The position numbers and the translations under genes were made by a program. The notes below the pieces were generated by a model, which did no database searches, was not told where the DNA came from, and saw nothing but the letters and a program-made list of their open reading frames with translations. Below are positions 53,939-63,654 of a stretch of 64,000 nucleotides of DNA, piece after piece (position 1 is the first letter of the stretch; every line of letters starts with the position of its first letter). Source of the DNA: Acidobacteriota bacterium (GTDB lineage Bacteria; Acidobacteriota; Terriglobia; Terriglobales; Acidobacteriaceae); NCBI GenBank assembly GCA_021780315.1, contig JAJXYY010000024.1, forward strand, positions 124,001-188,000, in the 5' to 3' direction.

Positions 53939-55329
53939 ATCAACTCCGATGCACAGAATGTGGCGCCAGGATAGCTGGGACTGCCGTTAATAGTATCTTC
54001 CGCTGCCCCGATTGCAACGGTTTGTACGACGTCATCTATCCCTGGTCACCCCTGGCCACCTCCGCCGATGTTGCCTCCGGCAGCAACCTGCCCAATCCCA
54101 GTGCCCTGCGCTGGCTCTGGCAGGAGCGCCGTACCTCCACCCTGCCCATCGACCAGTCCGGCGTCTGGCGCTTTCGCGATCTCTTCCCCATCGTCAAGAA
54201 CGAGAGCATCGTAACCCTGCGCGAGGGCAACACCCCGCTCTACGACTTGCCCCGCTGTGCCAAAATCGCCGGAATCGACTGGCTCCTCGCCAAACATCAG
54301 GGCATGAACCCCACCGGATCATTCAAGGACACTGGCATGACCGCCGCCCTCTCCGTCGCCGCCCAGCGCGGCTTCGAGTGGGTCGCCTGCGCCTCCACCG
54401 GCAATACCTCCGCCGCCATGGCCGCCTACGCCGCCCGCGGCGGCCTGCGCAGCATCGTCTTCATCCCCGAGGGCAAGATCGCCTGGGGCAAACTCTCCCA
54501 GTCCATGGACTACGGAGCCCTGACCATCCAGCTCAAAACCGACTTCGACGGCTGCGTCCGCGTCCTCACCGACCTCGTCACCCGCTTTCCTATCTTCCTG
54601 CTCAACTCCGTCAACCCCTACCGCCTCGAAGGCCAGAAGACCCCCGCCTTCGAGATGCTGGAGCAACTTGAGTGGCAGGTCCCCGAGCACGTCATCGTCC
54701 CCGGCGGCAACCTCGCCAACGGCGCCGCGCTCGGCAAAGGCTTCAGCGAGATGCATCACCTCGGCCTCATCCCCCGCGTCCCCAAAATCAGCATCATTCA
54801 GGCCGAAGGTGCCAACCCCCTCTACCGCTCCCTGCAGGAGAATGGCGGCAAGCAACTGATCCCCGTCAAGGCCAACACCCGCGCCACCGCCATCCGCATC
54901 GGCAACCCCGCCTCCTGGCGCAAGGCCCTACGCACCCTCAACGCCACCGGCGGTTGGTGCGAGCAGGTCACCGAGCAGGAGATCGCCCTCGCCAAGGCCG
55001 AGATCGGCGCCGAAGGCGTTGGCTGTGAGCCCGCCTCCGCCGTCACCTTCGCCGGACTAAAAAAGCTGGTAGCCCAGGGCAAGATCACCCGTGAAGAGCG
55101 CGTCGTCCTCGTCCTCACCGGCCACACCCTCAAGGACTCCCAGTACACCATTGACTACCACCGCAACGAACTACTCACCGAGGTCGAAGCGGCCGGTGCC
55201 TCTCCGCTCCAGCAGGCCCAGCACGCCATCCTGCGCAAACCGCCCGTGGTTCTCGAAGCCGACTCCGACATCGTCCTCCGCACCCTGGAGACCCACATGA
55301 AGATCAGCAGCTCCGTCCTCCCCGCATGA
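53923..55329 (+). CDS. thrC: Threonine synthase
   Basis: 468 aa. An N-terminal zinc ribbon (Cys10, 13, 28, 31) precedes the PLP fold. The PLP Lys is Lys135 in NPTGSFKDTGM, and the phosphate loop is ACASTGNTSAAMAAYAA. This is the ribbon-bearing type of threonine synthase, converting O-phosphohomoserine to threonine. thrB overlaps its stop by 4 nt (ATGA). Its start overlaps the start of modA on the other strand. Confidence 0.95.
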   Translation: MSEETHQLRCTECGARIAGTAVNSIFRCPDCNGLYDVIYPWSPLATSADVASGSNLPNPSALRWLWQERRTSTLPIDQSGVWRFRDLFPIVKNESIVTLREGNTPLYDLPRCAKIAGIDWLLAKHQGMNPTGSFKDTGMTAALSVAAQRGFEWVACASTGNTSAAMAAYAARGGLRSIVFIPEGKIAWGKLSQSMDYGALTIQLKTDFDGCVRVLTDLVTRFPIFLLNSVNPYRLEGQKTPAFEMLEQLEWQVPEHVIVPGGNLANGAALGKGFSEMHHLGLIPRVPKISIIQAEGANPLYRSLQENGGKQLIPVKANTRATAIRIGNPASWRKALRTLNATGGWCEQVTEQEIALAKAEIGAEGVGCEPASAVTFAGLKKLVAQGKITREERVVLVLTGHTLKDSQYTIDYHRNELLTEVEAAGASPLQQAQHAILRKPPVVLEADSDIVLRTLETHMKISSSVLPA

Positions 55330-56243
55330 GTACCTTTGCGCCGCTGAACCTCAGCCTGCCAGCCACCTCCGCCAACCTCGGCCCGGGGTTCGACACTCTC
55401 GGCCTCGCCATGGCTCTCTACCTCACTATCGACGCCGAGGCCGCCCCGGAGTTTTCCATCCAGGCCACCGGACGCAACGCCGACCTCTGCGCCAGGCTCG
55501 ACCGCAACCTCGTCTTCTCCACTTACCGCAACATTCTCCAGCAATCTAACCAGCCTATCCAGCCAATTCGCCTCATCCTGCACAACGAAATTCCCCTGGG
55601 AATGGGCTGCGGCTCCAGCGCATCGGCCCTGTTGGCAGGTGTTCTGCTCGCCAATCACTTTGGCAATCTGGGCTGGTCCGCCGAGCAGATTCTCACCGAA
55701 GCCTGCCGCCGCGAAGGCCATCCGGACAACGTCGCAGCCTGCTGGCGGGGTGGAATGACGATCTCATCCATGACCGGAAGCCGTGTCGCAACAGCTACCT
55801 GCGGGACAAATCTCAACTGGAACCTGATGCTTGCGCTGCCTTCCGCCAGCCTGGCCACCGCCAAGGCCCGCGCCCTCCTGCCCCCCACCTACACCCGCGC
55901 CGACGCCGTCACCAACATCCAGAACGCCGCCCTGCTGGTCGCAGCCTTCGCCCAGAATCGTCCCGAACTCCTCCACACCGCCATGGCCGACCGCCTCCAC
56001 CAGCCGTACCGAAAACAGGCATGTCCGCTGCTGCCACGTCTGCTGCCACTGGTTGACCACCCCGGCGTCTACGGAGTCGCCCTGAGTGGAGCAGGGCCAT
56101 CCATATTGTTGATTACGGATTCCACGGCCGATAAGCAAAGTCTGGTCAATGCAATACGCCACGCCGCCAGCGACCCACTGCTGGAGATTCTGCAAACGAC
56201 CATCGCTCATGGAGTTACCGTCAATGGTGCTGTAGCTGGTTGA
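55326..56243 (+). CDS. thrB: Homoserine kinase (GHMP family)
   Basis: 305 aa. LPATSANLGPGFDTLG near the N-terminus and IPLGMGCGSSASALLAG as the ATP loop; ALSGAGPSILLIT near the end. It phosphorylates homoserine for the ThrC reaction. Start overlaps the thrC stop, so translation is coupled. A long hairpin lies beyond the stop. Confidence 0.95.
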   Translation: MSTFAPLNLSLPATSANLGPGFDTLGLAMALYLTIDAEAAPEFSIQATGRNADLCARLDRNLVFSTYRNILQQSNQPIQPIRLILHNEIPLGMGCGSSASALLAGVLLANHFGNLGWSAEQILTEACRREGHPDNVAACWRGGMTISSMTGSRVATATCGTNLNWNLMLALPSASLATAKARALLPPTYTRADAVTNIQNAALLVAAFAQNRPELLHTAMADRLHQPYRKQACPLLPRLLPLVDHPGVYGVALSGAGPSILLITDSTADKQSLVNAIRHAASDPLLEILQTTIAHGVTVNGAVAG

Positions 56244-56346
56244 GAAATTCGGTAACAGAGATACGTGTTACTGAAGATTTCTTTACCTTTGCTCCAAGTC
56301 TTCGTAATTTAGGCGTTGTAAGCAGTTCTGGGGAGGGCTGCTACGC

Positions 56347-56378
56347 CGCCCGTTGACCTCTGTACAGAGGTCCGGGCG
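56347..56378 (+). terminator. Likely terminator after thrB
   Basis: CGCCCG (56347-56352) with CGGGCG (56373-56378), and inside them GACCTCT with AGAGGTC around GTAC. The stem is long and stable, but only TTTGC follows, so termination may be incomplete. Confidence 0.6.
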
Positions 56379-56505
56379 TTTGCTATTTGCGCCATAGCGA
56401 GATTCGTGCCAACTCTTGAAACTACTGCAGCGACTTAGCATCTATGATGGGGAAGTCAGTGTTGCACCACGCCAGACTTAGGGCAACACAACTGGAGGGA
56501 AGTAC

Positions 56506-56838
56506 ATGGCAGGTCAGTTCGTCACCGAAGTCAATGACGCGTCCTTTGAAAAAGAGGTACTGCAGTCCGATCAACCCGTTCTCGTAGATTTCTGGGCCGC
56601 CTGGTGTGGTCCCTGCCGTGCGCTCGCGCCGGTTGTCGATGAAGTCGCTACCGCCTACAACGGCAAACTGAAGGTGATGAAGATGGACGTTGACTCCAAC
56701 ACCGCTACGCCGATGCGTTACGGCATCCGCGGTATTCCCGCGCTGTTGATCTTCAAAGATGGCAAGGTTGCGGACCAGATTGTGGGTTTCGTCCCCAAGG
56801 ACACCATCGACAAGTCCGTGCTCAAAGTGATCGCGTAA
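56506..56838 (+). CDS. trxA: Thioredoxin
   Basis: 110 aa. WCGPC with Cys34 and Cys37 in VDFWAAWCGPCRALAPV, cis-Pro in GIRGIPALLIF. Cytoplasmic disulfide reductase. GGAGG site 7 nt before the ATG. Could reduce the one-Cys peroxiredoxin-like protein or the bacilliredoxin, but nothing in the sequence shows that. Confidence 0.97.
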   Translation: MAGQFVTEVNDASFEKEVLQSDQPVLVDFWAAWCGPCRALAPVVDEVATAYNGKLKVMKMDVDSNTATPMRYGIRGIPALLIFKDGKVADQIVGFVPKDTIDKSVLKVIA

Positions 56839-56868
56839 CTTTACTCCGTAAGCTGCCATCCAATCTGC

Positions 56869-56906
56869 AATGCCCGACGCTCGTCTGTGTCGGGCATTCG
56901 TCTTTT
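56869..56906 (+). terminator. Rho-independent terminator of trxA
   Basis: AATGCCCGAC (56869-56878) pairs over 10 bp with GTCGGGCATT (56889-56898), followed by CGTCTTTTTG. Confidence 0.9.
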
Positions 56907-57088
56907 TGCAGACGTCTTGCGTGGCTGAACCGTTGACAACGCAGCAGAGAGCTTGCCTTGGACCTGCGGCATCTTCCTTGCTCGGCCCGACCAATTGCAT
57001 CCCCTTGCAGTCGCTACTGGACTGACCACGCATCTGATTGGCCCGCTTCCGGGTGTCCTTACGCCGCGGTCTGCACTACACTGCGTAA

Positions 57089-58558
57089 ATGCTTGAGTGG
57101 ATGCTCTTTCGCGTGTTGATGGTGGCCTTTTTCATCCTGGCCACCAGCTTCTTCGTCGCAGCGGAGTTTGCGCTGGTCAGCGTCCGCGAAACCCGCATAC
57201 AGCAACTGATCGCGCTTGGCCGGCCCGGAGCACGCACGGCGCTGCAGTTGAAGCACTCCATCGACGAGTTCCTGCCTGCCGTACAGTTTGGCGTTACCCT
57301 GGCCAGCCTGGCGCTGGGTTGGGTGGGTGAGCCAGCTATCGCCGACATTCTGCTGCATCTGGCCGCGGGCTGGTTTCCGATCATGCCTATCCATGCGGTG
57401 CTCTACGCCCACACTGCAGCCGTAGTGCTGGCCTTTGCGCTTATCACCTATTTTGAGGTGCTGCTGGGTGAACTGGTTCCCAAATCTCTGGCGCTACAAC
57501 GTGCGGAGCGCATCGCCCTAGCCGTCGCCGGACCCATGGACGTCTTTATCCGCATCACTCGTCCAGCCGTCAAGGTGATGAACGGCTCCGCGACGTTGGT
57601 TCTGCGGGCCTTCCGCGCACCCCTGCGCGGGGAAGGCGCCGTGCACTCCCCGGAGGAACTCAAACTGATCGCTACGGCCACTCGCCGTATGGGGCTGCTG
57701 CCCGTCTTCCAGGAAGAGATCATTCATCGCGCCATTGAACTCAACCACGTCACTGTCCGCGAGATCCTCACCCCCCGGGCGCGAATCTTCTCGCTGCCGG
57801 CCGACATGCCGATCGAACGCGCCAGCGCTCGCATCGTCGAAGAGCAGCACTCCCGCATCCCGGTCTACGATCCCGCTGGCGGCGCGGAAAACATCATCGG
57901 CGTCGTCTACTCCAAGGACATCTCGCGCCTCATGCACTTCCGCAGCGTCGCCCTCGCCCTCGGCGGCAAAGGCGAGTCCGGCCTCACCCTCCGCCAGGTC
58001 ATGCGCGACCTCATCGTCGTTCCCGAGACCAAACTCGCCGTCGAACTCCTGCAGGAGTTTCAGGAGCGCCGCCGCCAGATCGCCATCGTCGTCGATGAGT
58101 TCGGTTCCACCGTCGGCATCGTCACTGCTGAAGATGCCCTCGAGCAGATCGTCGGTGAACTCGAAGACGAGTTTGACGTTGCCAGCAAGTCCACGATGGT
58201 GTCCACCGCCGGTGTCATGTCGCTGGACGGAACCACCTCGCTGCGCGACCTGACCACACAGCTCCAATGGACCTTCCCTCGCGAGGTTGGTGTAGAAACG
58301 CTGGCTGGATTCCTGCTGCTTTCGCTCGGACATATTCCGCACATCGGTGAGGTGGTCGATCACGATAGCCGTCGCTTTACCATCGCAGAGATGGCTGGCC
58401 ACCGCATCAGCCGGGTCAACGTCGCCACCGTTGTCCCTGCTGCAAAGGCTGCCGGGTCCACCACAACCGCACCGGACAAGAGCCCGCAGCCAGCAAGCCG
58501 CATAGCCAGCCATCCAGCTACGGTCGACACAAACGGCAATCGGGAACCAAGCGCATGA
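57089..58558 (+). CDS. CNNM/CBS/CorC-domain membrane protein (hemolysin C family)
   Basis: 489 aa. Domain order: CNNM (DUF21) membrane domain with four helices (1-180; SFFVAAEFALVSVRETRI, GELVPKSLALQRAERIA), CBS pair (about 200-340; VREILTPRARIFSLPADM, EEQHSRIPVYD, IVVDEFGSTVGIVTAEDAL) and a C-terminal CorC/HlyC domain. Family members handle Mg2+ or Co2+ export or sensing. No clear ribosome site. The next gene begins 4 nt before its stop (ATGA), an unusual partner for this family. Confidence 0.94.
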   Translation: MLEWMLFRVLMVAFFILATSFFVAAEFALVSVRETRIQQLIALGRPGARTALQLKHSIDEFLPAVQFGVTLASLALGWVGEPAIADILLHLAAGWFPIMPIHAVLYAHTAAVVLAFALITYFEVLLGELVPKSLALQRAERIALAVAGPMDVFIRITRPAVKVMNGSATLVLRAFRAPLRGEGAVHSPEELKLIATATRRMGLLPVFQEEIIHRAIELNHVTVREILTPRARIFSLPADMPIERASARIVEEQHSRIPVYDPAGGAENIIGVVYSKDISRLMHFRSVALALGGKGESGLTLRQVMRDLIVVPETKLAVELLQEFQERRRQIAIVVDEFGSTVGIVTAEDALEQIVGELEDEFDVASKSTMVSTAGVMSLDGTTSLRDLTTQLQWTFPREVGVETLAGFLLLSLGHIPHIGEVVDHDSRRFTIAEMAGHRISRVNVATVVPAAKAAGSTTTAPDKSPQPASRIASHPATVDTNGNREPSA

Positions 58559-59502
58559 CGCCTCGTGTCTTCTGGAGACCTCTACGACGCATTCTGCTCA
58601 CACTGCCGGTTCTGGCCGTGGTGGTCTCGGTCGTCTTTCTGCTCATTCATCTCGTGCCTGGCGATCCCGTTGTGCAGATGCTGGGCGAAGGTGCCACCAC
58701 CGCCGATGTCGATGCTCTGCGCCATGCCTATGGACTGGATGCGCCACTGAGCCAGCAGTTTGGCCGCTACCTCCAGGGCCTCCTCCGCGCGGACCTTGGC
58801 CAGTCGTTGCGCATGCACGACTCGGTGCTTCATCTGGTCGTCCAGCGCTATCCCTACACGCTCGCCCTCACGCTGGCTGCGCTGCTTATCGGTATCGCTG
58901 CAGCAGTCCCGGCTGGCGTGCTTTCTGCACTGCATCGCGATCGCTGGCCTGACCGCGCTCTGGGAACTGTTTCCCTGCTTGGCCTTTCCTTTCCCAACTT
59001 CGCGCTTGGCCCTATCCTGATCCTCCTCTTTTCCATCCAGTTGGGTTGGCTACCCGTCTCTACGGCTGGCAACGGAGGCACGCTGGACTTCCTGCGTCAC
59101 CTCATCCTGCCGGCTGCAACCCTCGGCCTCTCGCTGGCGGCCATTCTCACGCGCATGGTGCGCACCGCGATGCTGGAGGAACTCAGCCAGGACTACATCC
59201 GCACGGCACGTGCCAAGGGCCTCACCGAGAACCAGGTCGTCTACCGCCACGCTCTGCGTAACGCCCTGATTCCCGTGCTCACCGTCGTCGGCCTGCAGTT
59301 TGGTTCGCTGCTGGCCGGAGCCATCGTCACCGAGACCATCTTCAGTTGGCCGGGCATAGGACGTCTCACGTTATCGGCTATCTCCAATCGCGACTATGCC
59401 CTGGTTCAGGGCTGCATCCTGGCCGTCGGCCTCACGTATGTCGCCGTCAACCTGCTCACCGACATCGCGTATACGATTGCCAATCCACGCTTGCGGCTCT
59501 GA
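58555..59502 (+). CDS. Dipeptide/nickel-type ABC transporter permease (DppB-like)
   Basis: 315 aa, six helices. First-helix signature LVPGDPVVQMLGEGAT, ATPase-docking loop EELSQDYIRTARAKGLTENQVVYRH, C-terminal FSWPGIGRLTLSAISNRDY. It is translationally coupled to the upstream CNNM gene, but no binding protein or ATPase is beside it. The likely second permease lies 1.8 kb away on the other strand. Substrate could be di- or oligopeptides. Confidence 0.93.
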   Translation: MTPRVFWRPLRRILLTLPVLAVVVSVVFLLIHLVPGDPVVQMLGEGATTADVDALRHAYGLDAPLSQQFGRYLQGLLRADLGQSLRMHDSVLHLVVQRYPYTLALTLAALLIGIAAAVPAGVLSALHRDRWPDRALGTVSLLGLSFPNFALGPILILLFSIQLGWLPVSTAGNGGTLDFLRHLILPAATLGLSLAAILTRMVRTAMLEELSQDYIRTARAKGLTENQVVYRHALRNALIPVLTVVGLQFGSLLAGAIVTETIFSWPGIGRLTLSAISNRDYALVQGCILAVGLTYVAVNLLTDIAYTIANPRLRL

Positions 59503-59560
59503 CCTCCATCAGTTCATCACCTCGCATGAACTTGGCTAAACTGAACAAAGGAATATGTGC

Positions 59561-60196
59561 ATGACTTTTGATACCCGTCTTTTCGCCACACTGGTTTTGC
59601 TTGGTTTAGCCGCGACCACGCTCCCCGGACAGACGCAGGCCAACGCACCCACCAGTCCCCGCCCGCCGGCCGCCAGCAGCTTCCACGATTCCCGTCTGGG
59701 CATCTCCTTCCAGGTCCCGGCTGGTTGGAATCTCAATCGCAAGGACGGTGAAGTCAGTACCTTCTCGCTGGATGCCCGTACCGCGCCCCGCTCCTCCCAG
59801 ATGCGTGCCCTTGCCAGCATCGCCTTCAATCCATTTCCAGAGACCACCTTCAGCGGCGCGTTTTTCTACTTCAGCCAGACGCCCCATTCTCTGCCCGCCG
59901 ACTGCAACCGCGAGGCAACTCTCCATTCACCCGAGGCCATCCCGCCCAGCACTATCGATGGTGTCCCGTTCACCCACGGTTACGACGAGCACGGCGGAGT
60001 CTGCACCGAAGCCCGCGACGACATCTACACCACCCAGCGCAACGGCGCCTGCTACCGCTTCGACCTCATCATCAATACCTTCTGTGGGGGCGACGCTGGT
60101 GCAGGCGCTCGCGATATCTCGACGCAGCAACTCGACAGCGTGCATCGCCGCCTGCAGGCGATCCTGGCCACCGTTCATTTTGACAAGAAGCAGTGA
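59561..60196 (+). CDS. Secreted protein of unknown function
   Basis: 211 aa from the second ATG, 8 nt after AAAGGA. Signal peptide to about residue 25 (LLGLAATTLPGQ). The mature part starts with FHDSRLGISFQVPAGWNL, typical of small secreted beta proteins in which a conserved Trp follows a VPxGW motif. Four mature Cys (DCNREA, GVCTEA, GACYRF, TFCGGD) could make two disulfides. No function assigned. Confidence 0.78.
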   Translation: MTFDTRLFATLVLLGLAATTLPGQTQANAPTSPRPPAASSFHDSRLGISFQVPAGWNLNRKDGEVSTFSLDARTAPRSSQMRALASIAFNPFPETTFSGAFFYFSQTPHSLPADCNREATLHSPEAIPPSTIDGVPFTHGYDEHGGVCTEARDDIYTTQRNGACYRFDLIINTFCGGDAGAGARDISTQQLDSVHRRLQAILATVHFDKKQ

Positions 60197-60208
60197 GTCT
60201 CGTGGATG

Positions 60209-60667
60209 CTAGTCCAGCAGCGGGACGATCTGCGCTGTGATCGTGCCGTCCATCACCTCAACCATCGCCACGGTTACCGGCAGCTTGAAGCGTCGCGGCC
60301 CAGCACTGCCGGGATTCAGATACAGCACACCACCCCGCGTCTCCAACCCCGCCTGGTGCGAGTGGCCACTCACCACCATCGCAATCCCCGCCGCCTCCGG
60401 CTTAATGTCCAGCCAGTCGGCGGAATGTACCAGGTAGAACAAACGTCCAGCCAGTTCAACCACGTCAGTCTTCGGAAGCTCCGAACAGGGGCCCCAGTCG
60501 TCGACGTTGCCACGAATGGCCGTTACCGGTGCAATCGCACGAAGAGCGTCCAGAATGTCAGCGTCTCCAACATCGCCTGCATGCAGAATATGGTCCACAC
60601 CCGCCAGTGCCGACAAAGCCTCCGGGCGCAGCAAGCCGTGCGTATCCGAGATCACTCCAATCTTCAT
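60209..60667 (-). CDS. Metallophosphoesterase, YfcE/MJ0936 family
   Basis: 152 aa, full length. All metal motifs are present: ISDTHGLL, HAGDVGD, RGNVDDWG, VVSGHSHQAG and YLNPGSAG. Members hydrolyse phosphodiesters in vitro with Mn2+ or Ni2+; natural substrate unknown. It ends 12 bp from the convergent secreted-protein gene. The next gene upstream on the same strand is 25 bp away. Confidence 0.93.
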   Translation of the reverse strand: MKIGVISDTHGLLRPEALSALAGVDHILHAGDVGDADILDALRAIAPVTAIRGNVDDWGPCSELPKTDVVELAGRLFYLVHSADWLDIKPEAAGIAMVVSGHSHQAGLETRGGVLYLNPGSAGPRRFKLPVTVAMVEVMDGTITAQIVPLLD

Positions 60668-60692
60668 CGCGGTCAGCCCTGAGTCCTCTGCC

Positions 60693-61172
60693 TTATGCCA
60701 GCTTCAAGCTCTGTAACGAAGCATAGTGCTGGCTCTGTTTGGGATCGTGGCTGCGGTCGGGATCGATCCTCAACTCCAGCGTTGTCACGCCGTTCAGGTC
60801 CACCGTGTAGTCTTCCATCTCCTCGGTGGTCCCGTTGGGGCTGAAGTTCCACTGCTGCCTGACCACCTCGCGCAGTTCCTGGCCGTTACCGGCAAACAGG
60901 GCGAACTCCTGGGCGCGTTCGGCTCCGCGTTCCACAAAGTGCAGCACAATCCGACGAAAGCTCTGCGGCTCGTCGAAGTGCAGGCGAATCACTTGTGGCC
61001 CGGTAGAAGCGGCTCGCCAGCCAGTCGTGTCTGCCTTGCCCAGGGCGTGTTCTATCGGAAACGCAGCGTCTTCCGAGGTAATCTCGACCCGGGCAATCCG
61101 CTCCAGGTCGCGCCAGTTGCCTTCTATCGGAGCTGCCGCTACAGCAGTCGGTGAAACAATACTCTTACGCAT
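60693..61172 (-). CDS. Discoidin-like beta-domain protein, unknown function
   Basis: 159 aa, no signal peptide. The middle (about 50-155) reads like a discoidin/XRCC1-N type jelly-roll: IRLHFDEPQSFRRIVLHFVE, FALFAGNGQELREVVRQQWNF and VDLNGVTTLELRIDPD. Such domains bind sugars or proteins. Likely co-transcribed with the phosphoesterase gene. Assignment is by pattern only. Confidence 0.78.
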   Translation of the reverse strand: MRKSIVSPTAVAAAPIEGNWRDLERIARVEITSEDAAFPIEHALGKADTTGWRAASTGPQVIRLHFDEPQSFRRIVLHFVERGAERAQEFALFAGNGQELREVVRQQWNFSPNGTTEEMEDYTVDLNGVTTLELRIDPDRSHDPKQSQHYASLQSLKLA

Positions 61173-61298
61173 TCAAATTGCCCTCGTGTTGCACGCCCAA
61201 GCATATCCGATAACAACATCTTCCGTAGCCTTGCATGGCTGGCCGATGAATATGCAGGGAAGCGGCCACAGCTCTTCTGAATGCTGATAGCTCACCCG

Positions 61299-62165
61299 TC
61301 AAAGCCCGACCGAAGTCCTGGTCTCCACACTCAACCTGGGATCCATGTAGTCGCGGAAAGCATCCCCCAGAAAATTGAAAGACAGCACACACAGCATCAC
61401 CGCCATCGCCGGAAAGAACACCAGATGCGGCGAGTCGAACAGGTGCGACCGCGCATCGTTCAGCATCGACCCCCAGCTAGCCGCCGGCGCCGGAATCCCC
61501 AGCCCCAGAAAGCTCAGCGTAGCCTCTGCCAGCACCGCCCCGGCCATCCCAATCGCCGCCTGCACAATCAGCGGCTGCAGAATATTCGGCAAAATATGCC
61601 GCCAGATCACGCGAAGATCGCTCGCCCCCAGCGCCCGCGCCGCCTCCACAAACTCCCGTTCCTTCACAGCCATCACCTGCGCCCGCACCAGCCGCGCATA
61701 CCCCACCCAGCCTGAGATTGCCAGCGCTACTATCAAATTACCCAGCCCCGGCCCCAGAAACGCTACAAATGCAATCGCCAGCAGAATCCCCGGCAGCGCC
61801 AGAAACGCATTCGTCACATACACGTTCAGCACCGTATCGATCCACCCGCCATAGAACCCCGACGCACACCCCGCCACCAGCCCCACCGCCAGCGACAACC
61901 CCACCACACTCACCGCCACCACCAGCGAGATCCTCGCCCCATACAACGTCCGCGAAAGAATGTCCCGCCCCAACTCATCGGTCCCAAACCAGTGCGCCCC
62001 GCTCGGCCCCGCCAGCCGGCCGGTCAAATCCAACTGCGCCGGATCCTGCGGAGCCAGCCACGGCGCAAACACAGCACACACCACAAACAGCCCCAGCAGC
62101 ATCACCCCCACCGCCGCCAACGGCTGTCGCTTGATTTGCTCCACCAACCTCACACCCTCACTCAT
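61299..62165 (-). CDS. Dipeptide/nickel-type ABC transporter permease (DppC-like)
   Basis: 288 aa. N-terminal WLAPQDPAQLDLTGRLAGPS and FGTDELGRDILSRTLYGAR are DppC hallmarks; docking loop EFVEAARALGASDLRVIWRH; end LGDAFRDYMDPRL. It is the expected partner of the DppB-like permease at 58.6 kb, which lies on the other strand. No ATPase or binding protein nearby. Confidence 0.93.
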   Translation of the reverse strand: MSEGVRLVEQIKRQPLAAVGVMLLGLFVVCAVFAPWLAPQDPAQLDLTGRLAGPSGAHWFGTDELGRDILSRTLYGARISLVVAVSVVGLSLAVGLVAGCASGFYGGWIDTVLNVYVTNAFLALPGILLAIAFVAFLGPGLGNLIVALAISGWVGYARLVRAQVMAVKEREFVEAARALGASDLRVIWRHILPNILQPLIVQAAIGMAGAVLAEATLSFLGLGIPAPAASWGSMLNDARSHLFDSPHLVFFPAMAVMLCVLSFNFLGDAFRDYMDPRLSVETRTSVGL

Positions 62166-62295
62166 CGTCTCAGAATGCAGTCAAGCAGCAGGGAAGCGCA
62201 AGCCTGATCGCGCTGTTTCGTCTTTTATCCATGAACTTCCGCCACATCCGTGGTCGCTCGCACCCGTCTGGGTATCATTGAGCTAGAGGAACAGT

Positions 62296-63591
62296 TTGCG
62301 AATCCTGATCTACGGCATCAACTACGCACCCGAGCTAACCGGCATCGGCAAATACACCGGCGAGATGTCCTCCTGGCTCGCCGCTCGCGGCCACGATGTC
62401 CGCGTCGTCACCGCCCCCCCGTACTACCCCGCCTGGAGCATCCGCGAGGACTACCGCGGCAAGCTCTACCGTACCGAAAACGCCGCCCGACAAAACCCCG
62501 CCGAACCTGTCGTCTACCGCACGCCCCTCTACGTCCCCGCCGTCCCCACCGGTCTCAAGCGCATGGCGCACCTCTTCTCCTTCATGCTCGGCAGCCTCCC
62601 CGTAATGCTCCGCCAGGCCGCATGGCAGCCAGAGATCGTCTTCACCGTCGAGCCCACCTTCTTCTGCGCCCCACTCGCACTCCTCGTCGCTCAAGCCTCC
62701 GGCGCAGCCTCATGGCTCCACGTGCAGGACTTCGAAGTCGACGCCGCCTTCGACCTCGGCCTCCTCCCCGCCGAAGGCCCCATCCACGCCCTCGCTCTCG
62801 GCCTCGAAAAGTTCTTCACCCGCGCCTTCACCCGCGTCTCCAGCATCTCCACCAAGATGCTCGAACGCGCCCTCACCAAAGGCATCCCCGCCCACCACGC
62901 CATCTTCTTCCCCAACTGGGTCGATATCGACGCTGTCCACCCCCAAGACCCCACCCAGACCAACTCCTTCCGCACCGAACTAGGCCTCGAAGACAAAATC
63001 ATCCTCCTCTACTCCGGCAACATGGGCGCCAAGCAAGGCCTCGAACTCCTCGCCCCCCTCGCCGAAGCCTTCGCCCCCGGCGGCGCCTACGCCAACCCCC
63101 GCGTCCACTTCCTCTTCTGCGGCGACGGAGCCTTCCGCCCCCAACTCGAAGCACTCGTAGCCCACTACCCCAACGTAACCCTTTTGCCGCTCCAGCCACT
63201 CGCCCGCCTCAACGACCTGCTCAACGCCGCCGACATCCACCTGCTCCCGCAACGTGCCGGTGCTGCCGATCTCGTCATGCCATCGAAGCTCACAGGCATG
63301 CTCTCCAGCGGACGCCCCGTCATCGCCACCGCCGATCCCGGCACGCAGGTTGCTCAAGTCGTCGCCGGAGACGGCCTCGTACCCCACCTCCCCTGCGGAC
63401 TCGTCGTACCAGCAGAAGATGCTTCCGCGCTCCACGCCGCCACCGCCCGTCTGATCGCCGACGCCCCCCTTCGCGCAACTCTGGGCAACGCCGCACGCCA
63501 ATATGCCATACAACATCTAGGCAAGCAGCAGGTGCTGGAGGCGCTGGAGCGCAACCTGCTGGATCTCTGCCGTCCAGTCACGCATCCCTGA
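62296..63591 (+). CDS. WcaI-family glycosyltransferase (GT4-like)
   Basis: 431 aa. Two Rossmann halves: ILIYGINYAPELTGIGKYTGEM at the start and LLYSGNMGAKQGLEL in the second. PSKLTGMLSSGRPVIATAD near the C-terminus binds the nucleotide sugar. It resembles WcaI of colanic-acid clusters, which adds fucose or a related sugar in exopolysaccharide synthesis. TTG start at 62296 with GAGGAA upstream. gmd begins 63 bp after its stop, which supports a role with GDP-sugars. Confidence 0.92.
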   Translation: MRILIYGINYAPELTGIGKYTGEMSSWLAARGHDVRVVTAPPYYPAWSIREDYRGKLYRTENAARQNPAEPVVYRTPLYVPAVPTGLKRMAHLFSFMLGSLPVMLRQAAWQPEIVFTVEPTFFCAPLALLVAQASGAASWLHVQDFEVDAAFDLGLLPAEGPIHALALGLEKFFTRAFTRVSSISTKMLERALTKGIPAHHAIFFPNWVDIDAVHPQDPTQTNSFRTELGLEDKIILLYSGNMGAKQGLELLAPLAEAFAPGGAYANPRVHFLFCGDGAFRPQLEALVAHYPNVTLLPLQPLARLNDLLNAADIHLLPQRAGAADLVMPSKLTGMLSSGRPVIATADPGTQVAQVVAGDGLVPHLPCGLVVPAEDASALHAATARLIADAPLRATLGNAARQYAIQHLGKQQVLEALERNLLDLCRPVTHP

Positions 63592-63654
63592 CCCCATGCC
63601 GCCTCAAGTAAAATGACCGGAGTTGATCCAGACCACCGAAAGTGAGCCTACGCA

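Noticed and set aside
62250..63611. 453-codon plus-strand frame over the WcaI-like gene
   Set aside because: Almost all Arg, Pro and His; the other frame gives a clear glycosyltransferase.
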